DNA of 45,500 bases from contig CAMZLK010000079.1 in the NCBI GenBank assembly GCA_947311475.1, positions 1 through 45,500 on the forward strand. The letters are read 5' to 3'. The translations under genes and the position numbers were made by a program. Numbering within the stretch: position 1 is the stretch's first letter; every line of letters starts with the position of its first letter. Shown here piece by piece: positions 36,228 to 43,720 of this stretch. The notes under the pieces were generated by a model. It made no database searches. It had not been told where the DNA came from and worked only from the letters and a program-made list of their open reading frames with translations. Origin of the DNA: an uncultured Desulfocapsa sp. (GTDB lineage Bacteria > Desulfobacterota > Desulfobulbia > Desulfobulbales > Desulfocapsaceae).

Positions 36228-36494
36228 TTATCGTAATGGCTCGATGGCAAAAGGTAATTCACCGTTAGAGGCAAGTTCCCAATCGGCTGATAATTCTTCC
36301 CGGCGTAACTCCGCCCAGGCCAGCACCAGCTTTTTCTGCCTGTTTGGTAATTTCCCCTCCGATATCTCGCCACTACGAATATCAACAACAGCTTTGCTAT
36401 CCTGATAATATGCGTGAAAATGTGGTGGATTATGCTCACCCGGGGCACAGTACATTCTAATAATAATTCCATAAAACATACATATTGTAGGCAT
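36228..36494 (-). CDS. DUF4160 family protein
   Basis: 88 residues. The family hallmark EHNPPHFHAYYQDSKAVVDI is at about 19-38, with conserved His residues, followed by LPNRQKKLVLAWAELRREEL. Ribosome site GAGGAGG lies 4-5 bases before ATG 36,494. It is paired with the downstream DUF2442 gene on the minus strand. A putative toxin-antitoxin-like module; which member would be toxic is unknown. Confidence 0.87.
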   Translation of the reverse strand: MPTICMFYGIIIRMYCAPGEHNPPHFHAYYQDSKAVVDIRSGEISEGKLPNRQKKLVLAWAELRREELSADWELASNGELPFAIEPLR

Positions 36495-36623
36495 TATATT
36501 TCCTCCTCAACCATGCAATAGCACCACTTCCTGCATTGATTTTCCAACCACCATCTCAATTGTCCATCACATACCTGCATAGTCAATTGTACAGAAATTT
36601 TCAAAAGAATGGAACATCCAATT

Positions 36624-36728
36624 TTATACAATATATTTGTTGAATGCAGGCTCCAAAGCTTCCTGAAAATATTTATTTTCCACCTGCTCCGATAATTGCC
36701 GGTACAGTCCCCAGAATTCCCGATACAT
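36624..36728 (-). CDS. Possible 34-residue protein
   Basis: MYREFWGLYRQLSEQVENKY followed by FQEALEPAFNKYIV. ATG 36,728 has GGAG six bases upstream and the composition looks like a genuine helical protein. It lies 130 bases before the DUF4160 gene on the same strand. It may be the surviving start of a longer gene, because the sequence after its stop shows no continued similarity that I can recognise. Unknown function. Confidence 0.35.
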   Translation of the reverse strand: MYREFWGLYRQLSEQVENKYFQEALEPAFNKYIV

Positions 36729-36824
36729 TTAAACTCCAATAAAACTTCAGAAGGATAAGGAATTAATCAAGCAATAAAAATAAACTCCAGCAAAAGAAGC
36801 CAGTACTCTACAGGCATATTCAAC

Positions 36825-37241
36825 TTATAACATCGTAACAGTCAAGCCAACCCTGGTCAAAGCGTTGTTGAATTTCTTGTCAAAGGTGGCAATGTGTGTT
36901 CCCTTTGTTTTTTTGCAATAGGCTGCAAGAACGGCATCACCGTAGTCTGGTATGCTCTTGGGCCAGAGTGAAAGAAGTGTTTGCATATCCACATCAGATG
37001 TGTAGGTCACACCGGGCATGGAAGTCAGGTCTACGACCATCTGCTGAACGTTTTGCGGCTTCAGTGAGTACACGCTGGTCAGGACATAAACAAACTCACT
37101 GACAACACGATGATGGCAGATTATTGATATTTTTAATCGCCCGGCTTTATTGAAAAGTGTGGCAATTTTCTCCTGCTGGCCGGGATTGCGATTGCTTACA
37201 AAAGAAATCAGGCAGTTGGTGTCAATAACTATTTTTTTCAT
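36825..37241 (-). CDS. PIN-domain toxin (VapC-like ribonuclease)
   Basis: 138 residues, COG1569-type PIN protein. The acidic metal-binding residues are present: Asp7 (VIDTNCLIS), Glu49 (VVSEFVYVL), Asp102 (PDYGDAVLAAYCK) and Asp121 (ATFDKKF). Such toxins cleave RNA with Mg or Mn and are held by an AbrB-type antitoxin. The antitoxin frame upstream overlaps it by 4 bases (ATGA) but carries an internal TAG, so an intact toxin sits beside a damaged antitoxin. ATG 37,241. Activity is inferred from conserved residues. Confidence 0.87.
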   Translation of the reverse strand: MKKIVIDTNCLISFVSNRNPGQQEKIATLFNKAGRLKISIICHHRVVSEFVYVLTSVYSLKPQNVQQMVVDLTSMPGVTYTSDVDMQTLLSLWPKSIPDYGDAVLAAYCKKTKGTHIATFDKKFNNALTRVGLTVTML

Positions 37242-37474
37242 GCGTACCTGTCGGTTCGTTTTTTTCTGGCCTGCTGAATATCTTCCTGAATATCCCCGGC
37301 TCCGACATGAATTGAGTTCTTGTATTTCAAAAAATCAACCTAAGGAGGTGAAGTCACAATGATACGACCATCTTCCACTTTCCATTCCGGGGCGTCACTA
37401 ACTGAAAGGGAGAGTTGTTCTCTGATTTTTTTCGGTATTGTAGTTTGGAATTTTGACGAGATAACGGTTTGCAT
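37238..37474 (-). pseudogene. AbrB-type antitoxin with an internal stop codon
   Basis: A 78-codon frame on the minus strand from ATG 37,474 ending in the ATGA overlap with the PIN toxin. The first 44 codons encode a swapped-hairpin AbrB domain (MQTVISSKFQTTIPKKIREQ...WKVEDGRIIVTSPP). TAG at 37,342-37,340 interrupts, and the same frame resumes with VDFLKYKNSIHVGAGDIQED followed by IQQARKKRTDRYA, the usual toxin-binding tail. Only one base needs changing to restore the gene. The second part could be made from a later start (GTT/ATT-poor; no good ribosome site), so neutralisation is doubtful unless the stop is suppressed or is a sequencing error. Confidence 0.75.
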
Positions 37475-37643
37475 GATTTTCTTCCCATGCATAAAATTCT
37501 TAGCTTTTTACTCTAAGGTAAGAAAACACGCCTATCAAGCTTCTCATATCGGTGAGATGAAGTTATACCAGAATACTTATTCAAGCCATATACACACCAT
37601 AGCGGCTGTTTTTCATTGCCACGAATGGAATGCGAAGAAATGT

Positions 37644-37776
37644 GGAGGAATGGGGTCTGGGAGGAATGGGGTCGGGCTTGACAAATGGATGTTTCTTAGT
37701 TCAAGCGGATGACATAATACCAATTTGGCGATAATTCTTTTATCGCAGAACCCGTGCCCAATTGTCAAGCCTGACC
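37644..37776. repeat. REP-like cluster: tandem doublet and flanking inverted repeat
   Basis: ggaggaatggggtc occurs twice in tandem (16-base spacing). ggtcgggcttgacaa (37,670-37,684) pairs with ttgtcaagcctgacc (37,762-37,776) with one mismatch, enclosing 77 bases. The gggtcaggcttgac type of sequence is common in REP-like elements. Confidence 0.6.
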
Positions 37777-37797
37777 TTGTTTCTGCTATTTTCGACT

Positions 37798-37816
37798 TAT
37801 ACTGTCCCCGGATTTC
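37798..37816 (+). repeat. 19-bp repeat, copy 2
   Basis: tatactgtccccggatttc, identical to 35,836-35,854. It stands 22 bases after the inverted repeat at 37,762-37,776. Confidence 0.7.
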
Positions 37817-38034
37817 CGGCGTCTTTCCACTTTTTTGCCGTTTTCATTTTGGCCGATGCGCAAGTCAGTAAACTGTCCATTGACTACCAGTGTTGTTTCT
37901 TAAAGCGGTCTTTTTAACACTCAAAAAGGCTGTTTAAGGACAAAAACAGCCTGTTTTCAGCACTTATATTCTACTAATTCAGTTGGTTGGCTTGGTTCGC
38001 CCCCCTTTTGTCCTCCCTTTTGTCCCTCTCTTGG

Positions 38035-38109
38035 CCTCATATTCGTTCGTTTGGGCCTGCGTAGCATATGCAGTTATATGTGAGCAGGATCAAACGGACG
38101 AAGTTGAGG
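38035..38109. repeat. Imperfect palindrome related to the one before ssrA
   Basis: Left arm from cctcatattcgttcgtttgg and right arm ending caaacggacgaagttgagg pair over about 33 bases with several mismatches. The right flank cggacgaagttgaggtactg aligns with cggatgaagatggagtgctg downstream of the 10,499-10,558 palindrome. The loops and inner arms differ, so it is a family with conserved outer ends. Confidence 0.65.
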
Positions 38110-38287
38110 TACTGGTGAACGCTTACCAAAATTAAGCACGAATTTAAAGTGCCTTTACGATGTTTAAATATTATAATATATATCTGAAATTTCTTAATTA
38201 AATTTCATGCCAAATTCGGCAGTGCGTAAGCGATAGATATTAGTACAAAAGATGAAACTTCAGACGATACATCAGCTGCCTGCGGTG

Positions 38288-38314
38288 AAAATGGCGAGTT
38301 GTCCGATCTGTTCA
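38288..38314. repeat. 27-bp direct repeat, right copy
   Basis: Matches the SNF2 3' end at 34,302-34,328 with one mismatch. Translated in the same frame it reads GELSDLF. It ends four bases before copy 3 of the 159-bp element. Confidence 0.85.
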
Positions 38315-38318
38315 TATG

Positions 38319-38477
38319 TATCGGAAAATTTAAGTTTCTGTGGGAATAGTTCCTACCTAAATGCTGAATATCGAATATCGAACAAGGAATTTCGAATGAT
38401 GAAGTAAAAAGACTTCTATATTCGAAATTCTAAATTCCTTGTTCGACATTCTTTTATATTTTTCTACCCGCAGGGCA
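38319..38477 (+). mobile_element. 159-bp palindromic mobile element, copy 3
   Basis: Exactly 159 bases, same orientation as copy 2 with 7 differences; ends in the hairpin tacccgcagggca. It begins 4 bases after the SNF2-like direct repeat and ends 38 bases before the SWIM gene, so it now forms most of that gene's upstream region. Left flank atg, right flank tcatg, as in the other copies. Confidence 0.85.
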
Positions 38478-38515
38478 TCATGCTCATCCCCCAGTAAAGG
38501 GTGAGGAGATAAAGT

Positions 38516-39517
38516 ATGAGTTACGGCTATTATCCGAAATATGTCACCGTTGCAGAAAAGAGAGCTAAGGCTAAAAAAAAGCTTAAACAGCTGCGAATGA
38601 AAAATCCTGACATCCACCCGATAATCCTTGAGGGGAATGCCCTGGCAACAACCTGGTGGGGCAAGGCGTGGAATAAAAATCTTGAGAGCTATGCCGATTA
38701 CAGCAACCGTATCGGTCGTGGCCGCAGTTACGTCAGGCATCTTGCTGTGCTTGATTTGAAGATTTCCCCGGGTAAGGTTACATCCCTTGTCCAGGGTTCC
38801 ATGGGCGCACCCTATGAGGTGACAATCTCCATCAAAAAGATGAAACAAAAAAACTGGCAGACCATAAAAAAAGAATGTCAGTCCCGCCTGTCTTCCCTGC
38901 CCGATCTGCTGGCCGGTAAAATCCCCAAAGCCCTGCAGGATATTTTTATGGTTCAGGGCCAGGGACTTTTCCCGACTCCTACGGAAATAGCGTTTGACTG
39001 CAGCTGCCCGGATTGGGCTTCCATGTGTAAACACGTTGCCGCCACTCTGTATGGTGTTGGTGCTCGTCTTGATGAGGATCCTGCACTTTTTTTCACATTG
39101 CGACAGGCTGCAATTGATGATCTGGTCAGCCAGGCAGTACAGAGTAAGGCCTCATCAATAATAGAAAAATCCACAACGGGAAGCAGCAAGGTTATTGCTG
39201 ATGATAAACTCTCTGATCTGTTTGGTCTTGACATGGATGATCTCACCCCTGTTAAACCTGCAAAACCCGCCAAAAAGAGAAAGAAAAAAGCGCAAAAACA
39301 AACGGTCGCACCCAGGGATGACCTACAGAGCCACCCAACTGCCACCGCCCTGGTTGCCCATTGTCTCAGCACGAGTCAACATGGCCTCAGCATTAAAGAA
39401 TTACGGGAGAACACAGGCTTTCCGGCAAGAAAATTATACGGTATACTGCATCGCCTGAAACAGCAGGATAAGGTAGAAAACCCTGCATATGGTGTCTACA
39501 AAAACATCCCCCATTAG
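38516..39517 (+). CDS. SWIM zinc-finger protein, partner of the SNF2 helicase
   Basis: 333 residues. The N-terminus (WWGKAWNKNLESYADYSNRI, then GRGRSYVR) is the standard start of bacterial SWIM proteins encoded beside SNF2 helicases. The zinc finger is Cys162, Cys164, Cys171, His173 (DCSCPDWASMCKHVAA). A basic linker (KKRKKKAQK at about 254-261) leads to a winged-helix-like C-terminus (LSIKELRENTGFPARKLYGI). LSDLFGLD at 232-239 echoes the SNF2 C-terminus. Ribosome site GAGGAG precedes ATG 38,516. Its role is probably nucleic-acid binding in concert with the helicase; the exact process is unknown. Confidence 0.9.
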   Translation: MSYGYYPKYVTVAEKRAKAKKKLKQLRMKNPDIHPIILEGNALATTWWGKAWNKNLESYADYSNRIGRGRSYVRHLAVLDLKISPGKVTSLVQGSMGAPYEVTISIKKMKQKNWQTIKKECQSRLSSLPDLLAGKIPKALQDIFMVQGQGLFPTPTEIAFDCSCPDWASMCKHVAATLYGVGARLDEDPALFFTLRQAAIDDLVSQAVQSKASSIIEKSTTGSSKVIADDKLSDLFGLDMDDLTPVKPAKPAKKRKKKAQKQTVAPRDDLQSHPTATALVAHCLSTSQHGLSIKELRENTGFPARKLYGILHRLKQQDKVENPAYGVYKNIPH

Positions 39518-39585
39518 CGCACACTCCACTTTCGGGCTTGCCCTTCTCACACAAGGTGATACATTAATAATGGAGGTGCATAATT

Positions 39586-39624
39586 ATGAAAGATACAACC
39601 ATGACAATTCATACGACCTCGTAA
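39586..39624 (+). pseudogene. Start of a CopG-type antitoxin, cut short
   Basis: ATG 39,586 with a good ribosome site (tggaggtg) opens MKDTTMTIHTTS and then stops. The T-M-T-I pattern is how many ribbon-helix-helix antitoxins begin. The following 70 bases hold no continuation that I recognise. A remnant only; could be chance. Confidence 0.3.
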
Positions 39625-39696
39625 TATCAAATATATGGTTGTGTTTATTTTTCAAAAATTCTTCAATTTTAACCAGGTAAGGAACGAGACTCCGAA

Positions 39697-39834
39697 ATGC
39701 CTATTCTCGGACAAGCGCCCAATTTGATAACAAAATTCTCCAATTGTGAAAAAAAAGAATGCATCTCAAAAAAGCAACTGGTAAATATGATTATGCGAGA
39801 AAATTCATATTCCAGTAATGGAAGGTTTTTATAA
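39697..39834 (+). CDS. 45-residue ORF coupled to the antiporter gene
   Basis: MPILGQAPNLITKFSNCEKK then ECISKKQLVNMIMRENSYSS and NGRFL. Its TAA (39,832-39,834) directly abuts the antiporter ATG, and AAGGA lies 13 bases before its own ATG, rather far. It could be a translated leader that couples or controls the antiporter, or a chance frame. No family recognised. Confidence 0.35.
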   Translation: MPILGQAPNLITKFSNCEKKECISKKQLVNMIMRENSYSSNGRFL

Positions 39835-41010
39835 ATGTCCACAGAAAAACATGAAGGCAGGCAATGGTTATGGGTATTGATCCTGGGCCTCGGCCTGATT
39901 GCTATAGTTCATTTCGTACTCAGTGCTGAAGGTCTGTTACCTGCAATTATTCTGGGAGTTGGCGGCCTCGCTGTCGTTTTCGCCTCTTCCGAAATGATGA
40001 TCAAGGCTGTTGATGGTTATGCCAGGCGCAAGAAGATGAATTCTTTTGTCGCGGGCACCATGGCTGGACTCTCAAGCAATATCCCCGAACTGGTGATGCT
40101 TGCTTTTGTTTTGATTGCAACCCCAAGGGTGGGATTCATCGTCACAGTGCTGACACTACATGTGGGCACAGCGGCTTTCGGCCTATACTGCGGTGCACTT
40201 CCCCGAGATGTTGAGGGAAACGCAACCCTTCCCAAACCACTGGTCGGATTGAGCACCGATTTGTACGCCGCTGCCGGCGGCGTATTTTTCAGCCTTGGTA
40301 TGATCATGCTGCTGATGAAAGCGTTCGAGGTTCGGGATACGGCTCATCCCGCGCTCAACACCACAGACCTTTATTTCTTTGGTACAGTCTTGTTGATCAT
40401 TCAGGCTGTAGCCGTCACACGCCTGGTTAAACGGTTTTCAGGTAAACACCAATCCGCTTCCGATGAGGATGTTCCTGTCGAACAGGCAGATAACCTGGCC
40501 CAAATGCCGATTGCAACCATTCTTGCATTCAGTGTGGCCGGGCTGCTGGCCTCGGTCATCGGCGGCCATTCAGTTGGCGAATTTGCCGGAGTGCTGGTAG
40601 AACACCTGGAACAGGCCGGATACTCTGAAATGTTTGGCGCCATAATTTTAAGTTTGTTTTCCGCTTCTGGTGCCTTCATCATGATCGGTACAGCCCACAT
40701 CCAGAAAAAATACAGTATTGCCATGGCCAATGCCTCCGGTGCAATCACACAGGTTCCCTTCCTCGTACTTCCCATCGCCATGATCATGCTGGCTGTCTTT
40801 ACTCAAACCGGAGTTATACCAGCCGTAGACAACGCCAATGGTGTCATCCCCATCGACATTCACACCACAAGCGCCATTTTACTGGGATTTCCCTCCATGC
40901 TCGTGCTCTGGAAAGCGGTGCAGGACGATGGTAAGGTCAACTGGGTTGAGACCAGTACCATGGTCGCTATCTTTTTACTGGTTATTTATTTGCTGGTTGC
41001 GCACGGTTGA
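39835..41010 (+). CDS. CaCA-family cation antiporter (sodium/calcium exchanger type)
   Basis: 391 residues with about 11 hydrophobic segments. The first alpha repeat is GTMAGLSSNIPELVMLAFVL near 76-95 (the GxxxxxxxNxPE ion-site pattern) and a second inverted half holds SLFSASGAFIMIGTA and ANASGAITQVPFLVLP. A short charged cytoplasmic loop with EDVPVEQADN separates the halves. It would exchange a cation such as Ca2+ for Na+ or H+ across the inner membrane; the ion cannot be told. The usual second GNxxxPE is not perfectly conserved, so it belongs to a divergent branch. A REP-like hairpin closes the gene. Confidence 0.8.
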   Translation: MSTEKHEGRQWLWVLILGLGLIAIVHFVLSAEGLLPAIILGVGGLAVVFASSEMMIKAVDGYARRKKMNSFVAGTMAGLSSNIPELVMLAFVLIATPRVGFIVTVLTLHVGTAAFGLYCGALPRDVEGNATLPKPLVGLSTDLYAAAGGVFFSLGMIMLLMKAFEVRDTAHPALNTTDLYFFGTVLLIIQAVAVTRLVKRFSGKHQSASDEDVPVEQADNLAQMPIATILAFSVAGLLASVIGGHSVGEFAGVLVEHLEQAGYSEMFGAIILSLFSASGAFIMIGTAHIQKKYSIAMANASGAITQVPFLVLPIAMIMLAVFTQTGVIPAVDNANGVIPIDIHTTSAILLGFPSMLVLWKAVQDDGKVNWVETSTMVAIFLLVIYLLVAHG

Positions 41011-41027
41011 GAGCCAGATTAAGGAAC

Positions 41028-41085
41028 GGGGACAAAACAACTTCCCCAATTTGGGCGCCTGGATTGGGGAAGTTATTTCGTCCCC
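41028..41085. repeat. REP-like hairpin after the antiporter gene
   Basis: ggggacaaaacaacttcccc (41,028-41,047) pairs with ggggaagttatttcgtcccc (41,066-41,085) with few mismatches around ccaatttgg-type inner bases. No T-run follows. The ggggacataacttcccc-type sequence is a common REP sequence; it may also end antiporter transcription. Confidence 0.7.
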
Positions 41086-41461
41086 GTCTCTAAGCTTTTA
41101 TTCTTCGTTCAGGCTCTATCCAATAAGCCCATACCCATCAGGGTTACTACCTTTTTTTACACTGTGACCGGATCCCATCTTTCGGACAAGAAAAGAAAGT
41201 AACATCAAGCATTCCCCCCTGCTCTTTTCTTTTTTGCGTTCAACACCATGATTGCTCCTTTTACTTATGTATGTTTTCTCACCTGGCAACTGATCTGAAT
41301 ATTTCCCATTACCTGTTACCCAAACTCTTCAGAATTGTCACAAAACAGAATACAAGATATTCCTGAAAACAAGCTGGCAAATTTCTATTTCTGGATAAAC
41401 ACTGATTATGGTATGTTCAATCCAGCAGTTTATTTGCAACTCTTTTCAGAGGATAAGTAAT
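41086..41461. other. Intergenic stretch without a gene
   Basis: No gene seen. At about 41,190-41,234 aagaaaag and cttttctt form a weak hairpin followed by T-rich sequence, a possible terminator. A fragment tacactgtgaccggatcc (41,158-41,175) is loosely like the 19-bp repeat found at 35,836. The last 12 bases are the leader of the next gene with AGAGGA at 41,448-41,453. Confidence 0.5.
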
Positions 41462-41989
41462 ATGTTGAAATTTCTTGGTGCTATCCTGGTGGTACAGATT
41501 GTGACTATCGGCCTGCTTTTTGCTGTGACCCGAACAGGAATTGAAGATACCCAACTTAGACTAACCATAGCTCTGCTGGAAATTTTGTTTTGTATTTTGG
41601 CAGGGTTCTGGTTTTCATCCATGGCCAGACACCGACATAGAGATGAGCTGGATTCCATTAAAGAACAGCATGCCCGGGAACGGGAAGAACTAAGGGTGCA
41701 TGCTGAGCGCCAAAAAGCCCGAGTGGTGAACAAGAGTCAAAAACAGCTCTTAAAGGAAACCAGACGCGCCCATGCTGCCGCAAATTTCAAGGTGACTATT
41801 TCTTTTGCCGGAGCCTTGACTTTCGGTGCCATTATGCTCTATTCACAGTTTGTTACCTTTGGTCTGCTTATTCTCACTTCTGCAGGTGGTGGCCTGGCCG
41901 GATATCTGGCCAGAGGCAAAATGATGGAAAAATCAAGACATGCCAAGCTGTCAATTAAGCGTCGGCAGCCCCCCAGACTCGATAAATAG
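41462..41989 (+). CDS. Small membrane protein with coiled coil
   Basis: 175 residues from ATG 41,462 (AGAGGA 8 bases upstream; an in-frame ATG at 41,408 has none). Two N-terminal membrane helices (about 4-22 and 33-52), a charged coiled coil (about 56-100, with REREELRVHAERQKARVVNK), then two more hydrophobic helices (about 108-145) with GGGLAGYLARG and a basic tail. I do not recognise the family. It stands alone between the antiporter and the oxidoreductase. Confidence 0.7.
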   Translation: MLKFLGAILVVQIVTIGLLFAVTRTGIEDTQLRLTIALLEILFCILAGFWFSSMARHRHRDELDSIKEQHAREREELRVHAERQKARVVNKSQKQLLKETRRAHAAANFKVTISFAGALTFGAIMLYSQFVTFGLLILTSAGGGLAGYLARGKMMEKSRHAKLSIKRRQPPRLDK

Positions 41990-42210
41990 CCTGACCAAAC
42001 AAGTAGAAGCGCCTGTTATTTTCTGTCGTAATGGCGAAGGGTTTACCAGACGAACCGCATAAAAGCAGTATTTTTTATTTGCCATAGCAGCTACATCCTG
42101 TAAATATAACAACATTCTCAATGTAACTTACTGAGTTATCATAACATCAAAAGAGGCTACCAGAAAACAGGCCTCATTGCTAAAAATACTCCGGGAACAA
42201 AGGAAACATC

Positions 42211-43434
42211 ATGAAAACAGACGTATTAATTATCGGGGCAGGTCCTGCCGGAACAGTTGCAGCAGGTATTTTACGAAAAGCAGATATCAATGTGATCATT
42301 GTTGAAAAACAACAATTCCCGCGATTTGTTATAGGAGAAAGTTTGTTGCCCAGATGTATGGATGTTTTTGAAGAGGCGGGATACCTCGATGTTCTGACAG
42401 AACAAGGGTATCAAAAAAAATATGGGGCCCTTTTTTTGAGAGGGACAGACAAATGTACCTTTAACTTTGATACCCAGTACACCAAAGGATGGTCATGGAC
42501 ATGGCAGGTACCACGGGATCATTTTGATAAAGTCCTGGCGGATGAGGCTGAAAAAAAGGGAGCGGTGATTTTATATGAAACAGCTGTCAGGGATATCTCC
42601 TTTTCCAAGACTGTACAGAAAGTTGAAATTGAAGATAAAAATGGTGCATCCCAAACGATAGAGGCCAAATTTGTCATTGACGCCAGTGGATATGGTCGTG
42701 TTATTCCGAATCTTCTGGATTTAAATGTCGCCTCGTCATTACAAACCAGAAACAGTTTGTTTACCCATGTGATTGACAGTAAAAGACCCTCAGGTGATGC
42801 AGGTGACAGAATCACCATCATCGACAGCCAACCCGGAGTCTGGATTTGGATTATCCCCTTTTCCACGGGTAAAACTTCTGTGGGATTTGTCGGGCACCCG
42901 GAATTTTTTGAAAAATATGAGGGGAGTAATGAAGAGAAGTTACGAAAGATGCTTGCTGATGATAACCTGGCCAAAGAACGTTTTGCCGGGGTAGAATTTT
43001 CTTTTGAACCTGAATTTATTGAAGGTTATTCCATAGCAGTAAAAAAACTGCATGGCGAAGGATTTGTCCTTACTGGAAACGCAACGGAGTTTTTGGATCC
43101 TGTTTTTTCATCGGGAGTAACTTTTGCTGTAGAGTCCGGGATGCAGGCAGCCAAACTGCTTGTAAGGCAACTCAGTGGCGAAGAGATCGATTGGGATGCC
43201 ACCTATGTAAAACACATTTCTCAGGGCGTTGAAACGTTTAGGACATATGTAAACGGCTGGTATGACAATAAACTACAAACAATTTTCTTTGCTGAAAACA
43301 GCAATCCCAATGTTAAGGAGAAGATATGCTCGGTTCTGGCTGGCTATGTCTGGGATACCACTAATCCATTTGTGAGAAATCATAAAAATTCAGTAAACAG
43401 TCTGGTTGATTTAATCGTAAAAGAACAAGAATAA
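42211..43434 (+). CDS. FAD-dependent oxidoreductase (halogenase / geranylgeranyl reductase superfamily)
   Basis: 407 residues. The FAD dinucleotide fold starts at residue 5 with IIGAGPAG. PRFVIGESLLP (37-47) is shared by flavin halogenases and related monooxygenases and GWSWTWQVPRDHFDKVL follows. WIWIIP at about 211-216 resembles the WxWxIP motif of flavin-dependent halogenases, but the catalytic Lys of those enzymes cannot be placed with certainty. GNATEFLDPVFSSGV is the second FAD-contact region. It is more probably an aromatic-ring or polyene oxidoreductase than a proven halogenase. AAAGGA lies 6 bases before ATG 42,211. No pathway genes adjoin it, so the substrate is unknown. Confidence 0.82.
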   Translation: MKTDVLIIGAGPAGTVAAGILRKADINVIIVEKQQFPRFVIGESLLPRCMDVFEEAGYLDVLTEQGYQKKYGALFLRGTDKCTFNFDTQYTKGWSWTWQVPRDHFDKVLADEAEKKGAVILYETAVRDISFSKTVQKVEIEDKNGASQTIEAKFVIDASGYGRVIPNLLDLNVASSLQTRNSLFTHVIDSKRPSGDAGDRITIIDSQPGVWIWIIPFSTGKTSVGFVGHPEFFEKYEGSNEEKLRKMLADDNLAKERFAGVEFSFEPEFIEGYSIAVKKLHGEGFVLTGNATEFLDPVFSSGVTFAVESGMQAAKLLVRQLSGEEIDWDATYVKHISQGVETFRTYVNGWYDNKLQTIFFAENSNPNVKEKICSVLAGYVWDTTNPFVRNHKNSVNSLVDLIVKEQE

Positions 43435-43720
43435 TACAAGTGAGGGAGATGAGCCGCCACGAACTGCACGACCAGCAATCCGCTCTATTTTTTCTTTGAG
43501 AGCCTGTGGTTTTTTTTCAGGCCTGGCAACGCAACTGCCCAAATTATCATAGGGCATTTCAAGACACCTTTGCCAGTCTTCTACTTCACTTTATGATACC
43601 GGTCGTATGTTGTTTAATGTTTCATGAACAAAGAAAAAACAGGTCAATGATTCGGCCAGGCTTCGTAAATATTTGGTAAAGTTTGGGCTTGAATGGAAAG
43701 ATTTCTGATCCTACTATTCT
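43411..43720 (-). other. Region with a degenerate minus-strand reading frame
   Basis: No intact gene between the oxidoreductase and the TPR gene. On the minus strand a frame open from about 43,587 to TAA 43,411-43,413 reads EDWQRCLEMPYDNLGSC and VARPEKKPQALKEKIERIAG with ATG 43,557 inside. The composition looks protein-like, but it has no ribosome site and overlaps the oxidoreductase end, so I take it as a remnant of a gene associated with the truncated TPR protein. Confidence 0.35.

Larger units (their letters stand above)
37475..38287. other. 800-bp noncoding, repeat-rich stretch
   Basis: No credible gene on either strand. It contains a tandem doublet ggaggaatggggtc (37,644-37,657 and 37,660-37,673), an inverted repeat 37,670-37,684 / 37,762-37,776, the second copy of the 19-bp tatactgtccccggatttc repeat (37,798-37,816) and a large palindrome (38,035-38,109). 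These are the marks of REP-like and decayed mobile DNA. The last 60 bases before 38,288 read open in one frame and lead into the SNF2-like direct repeat, but no product is recognised. Confidence 0.6.

Noticed and set aside
36494-36739. Minus-strand 81-codon frame upstream of the DUF4160 gene
   Set aside because: Cys/Trp-rich irregular composition; a different frame in the same DNA gives the better 34-codon candidate with a ribosome site.
37359-37712. Plus-strand 117-codon frame
   Set aside because: Antisense to the AbrB antitoxin and then runs through REP-like repeats.
38357-39034. Minus-strand open frame of 225 codons over the SWIM gene and the 159-bp element
   Set aside because: Its C-terminal part is a translation of the repeat element and its main part is antisense to the conserved SWIM protein; no ribosome site or family.
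42211-43434. Calling the oxidoreductase a tryptophan halogenase
   Set aside because: WIWIIP only approximates the halogenase motif, the catalytic Lys is not placed, and no biosynthetic neighbours exist.
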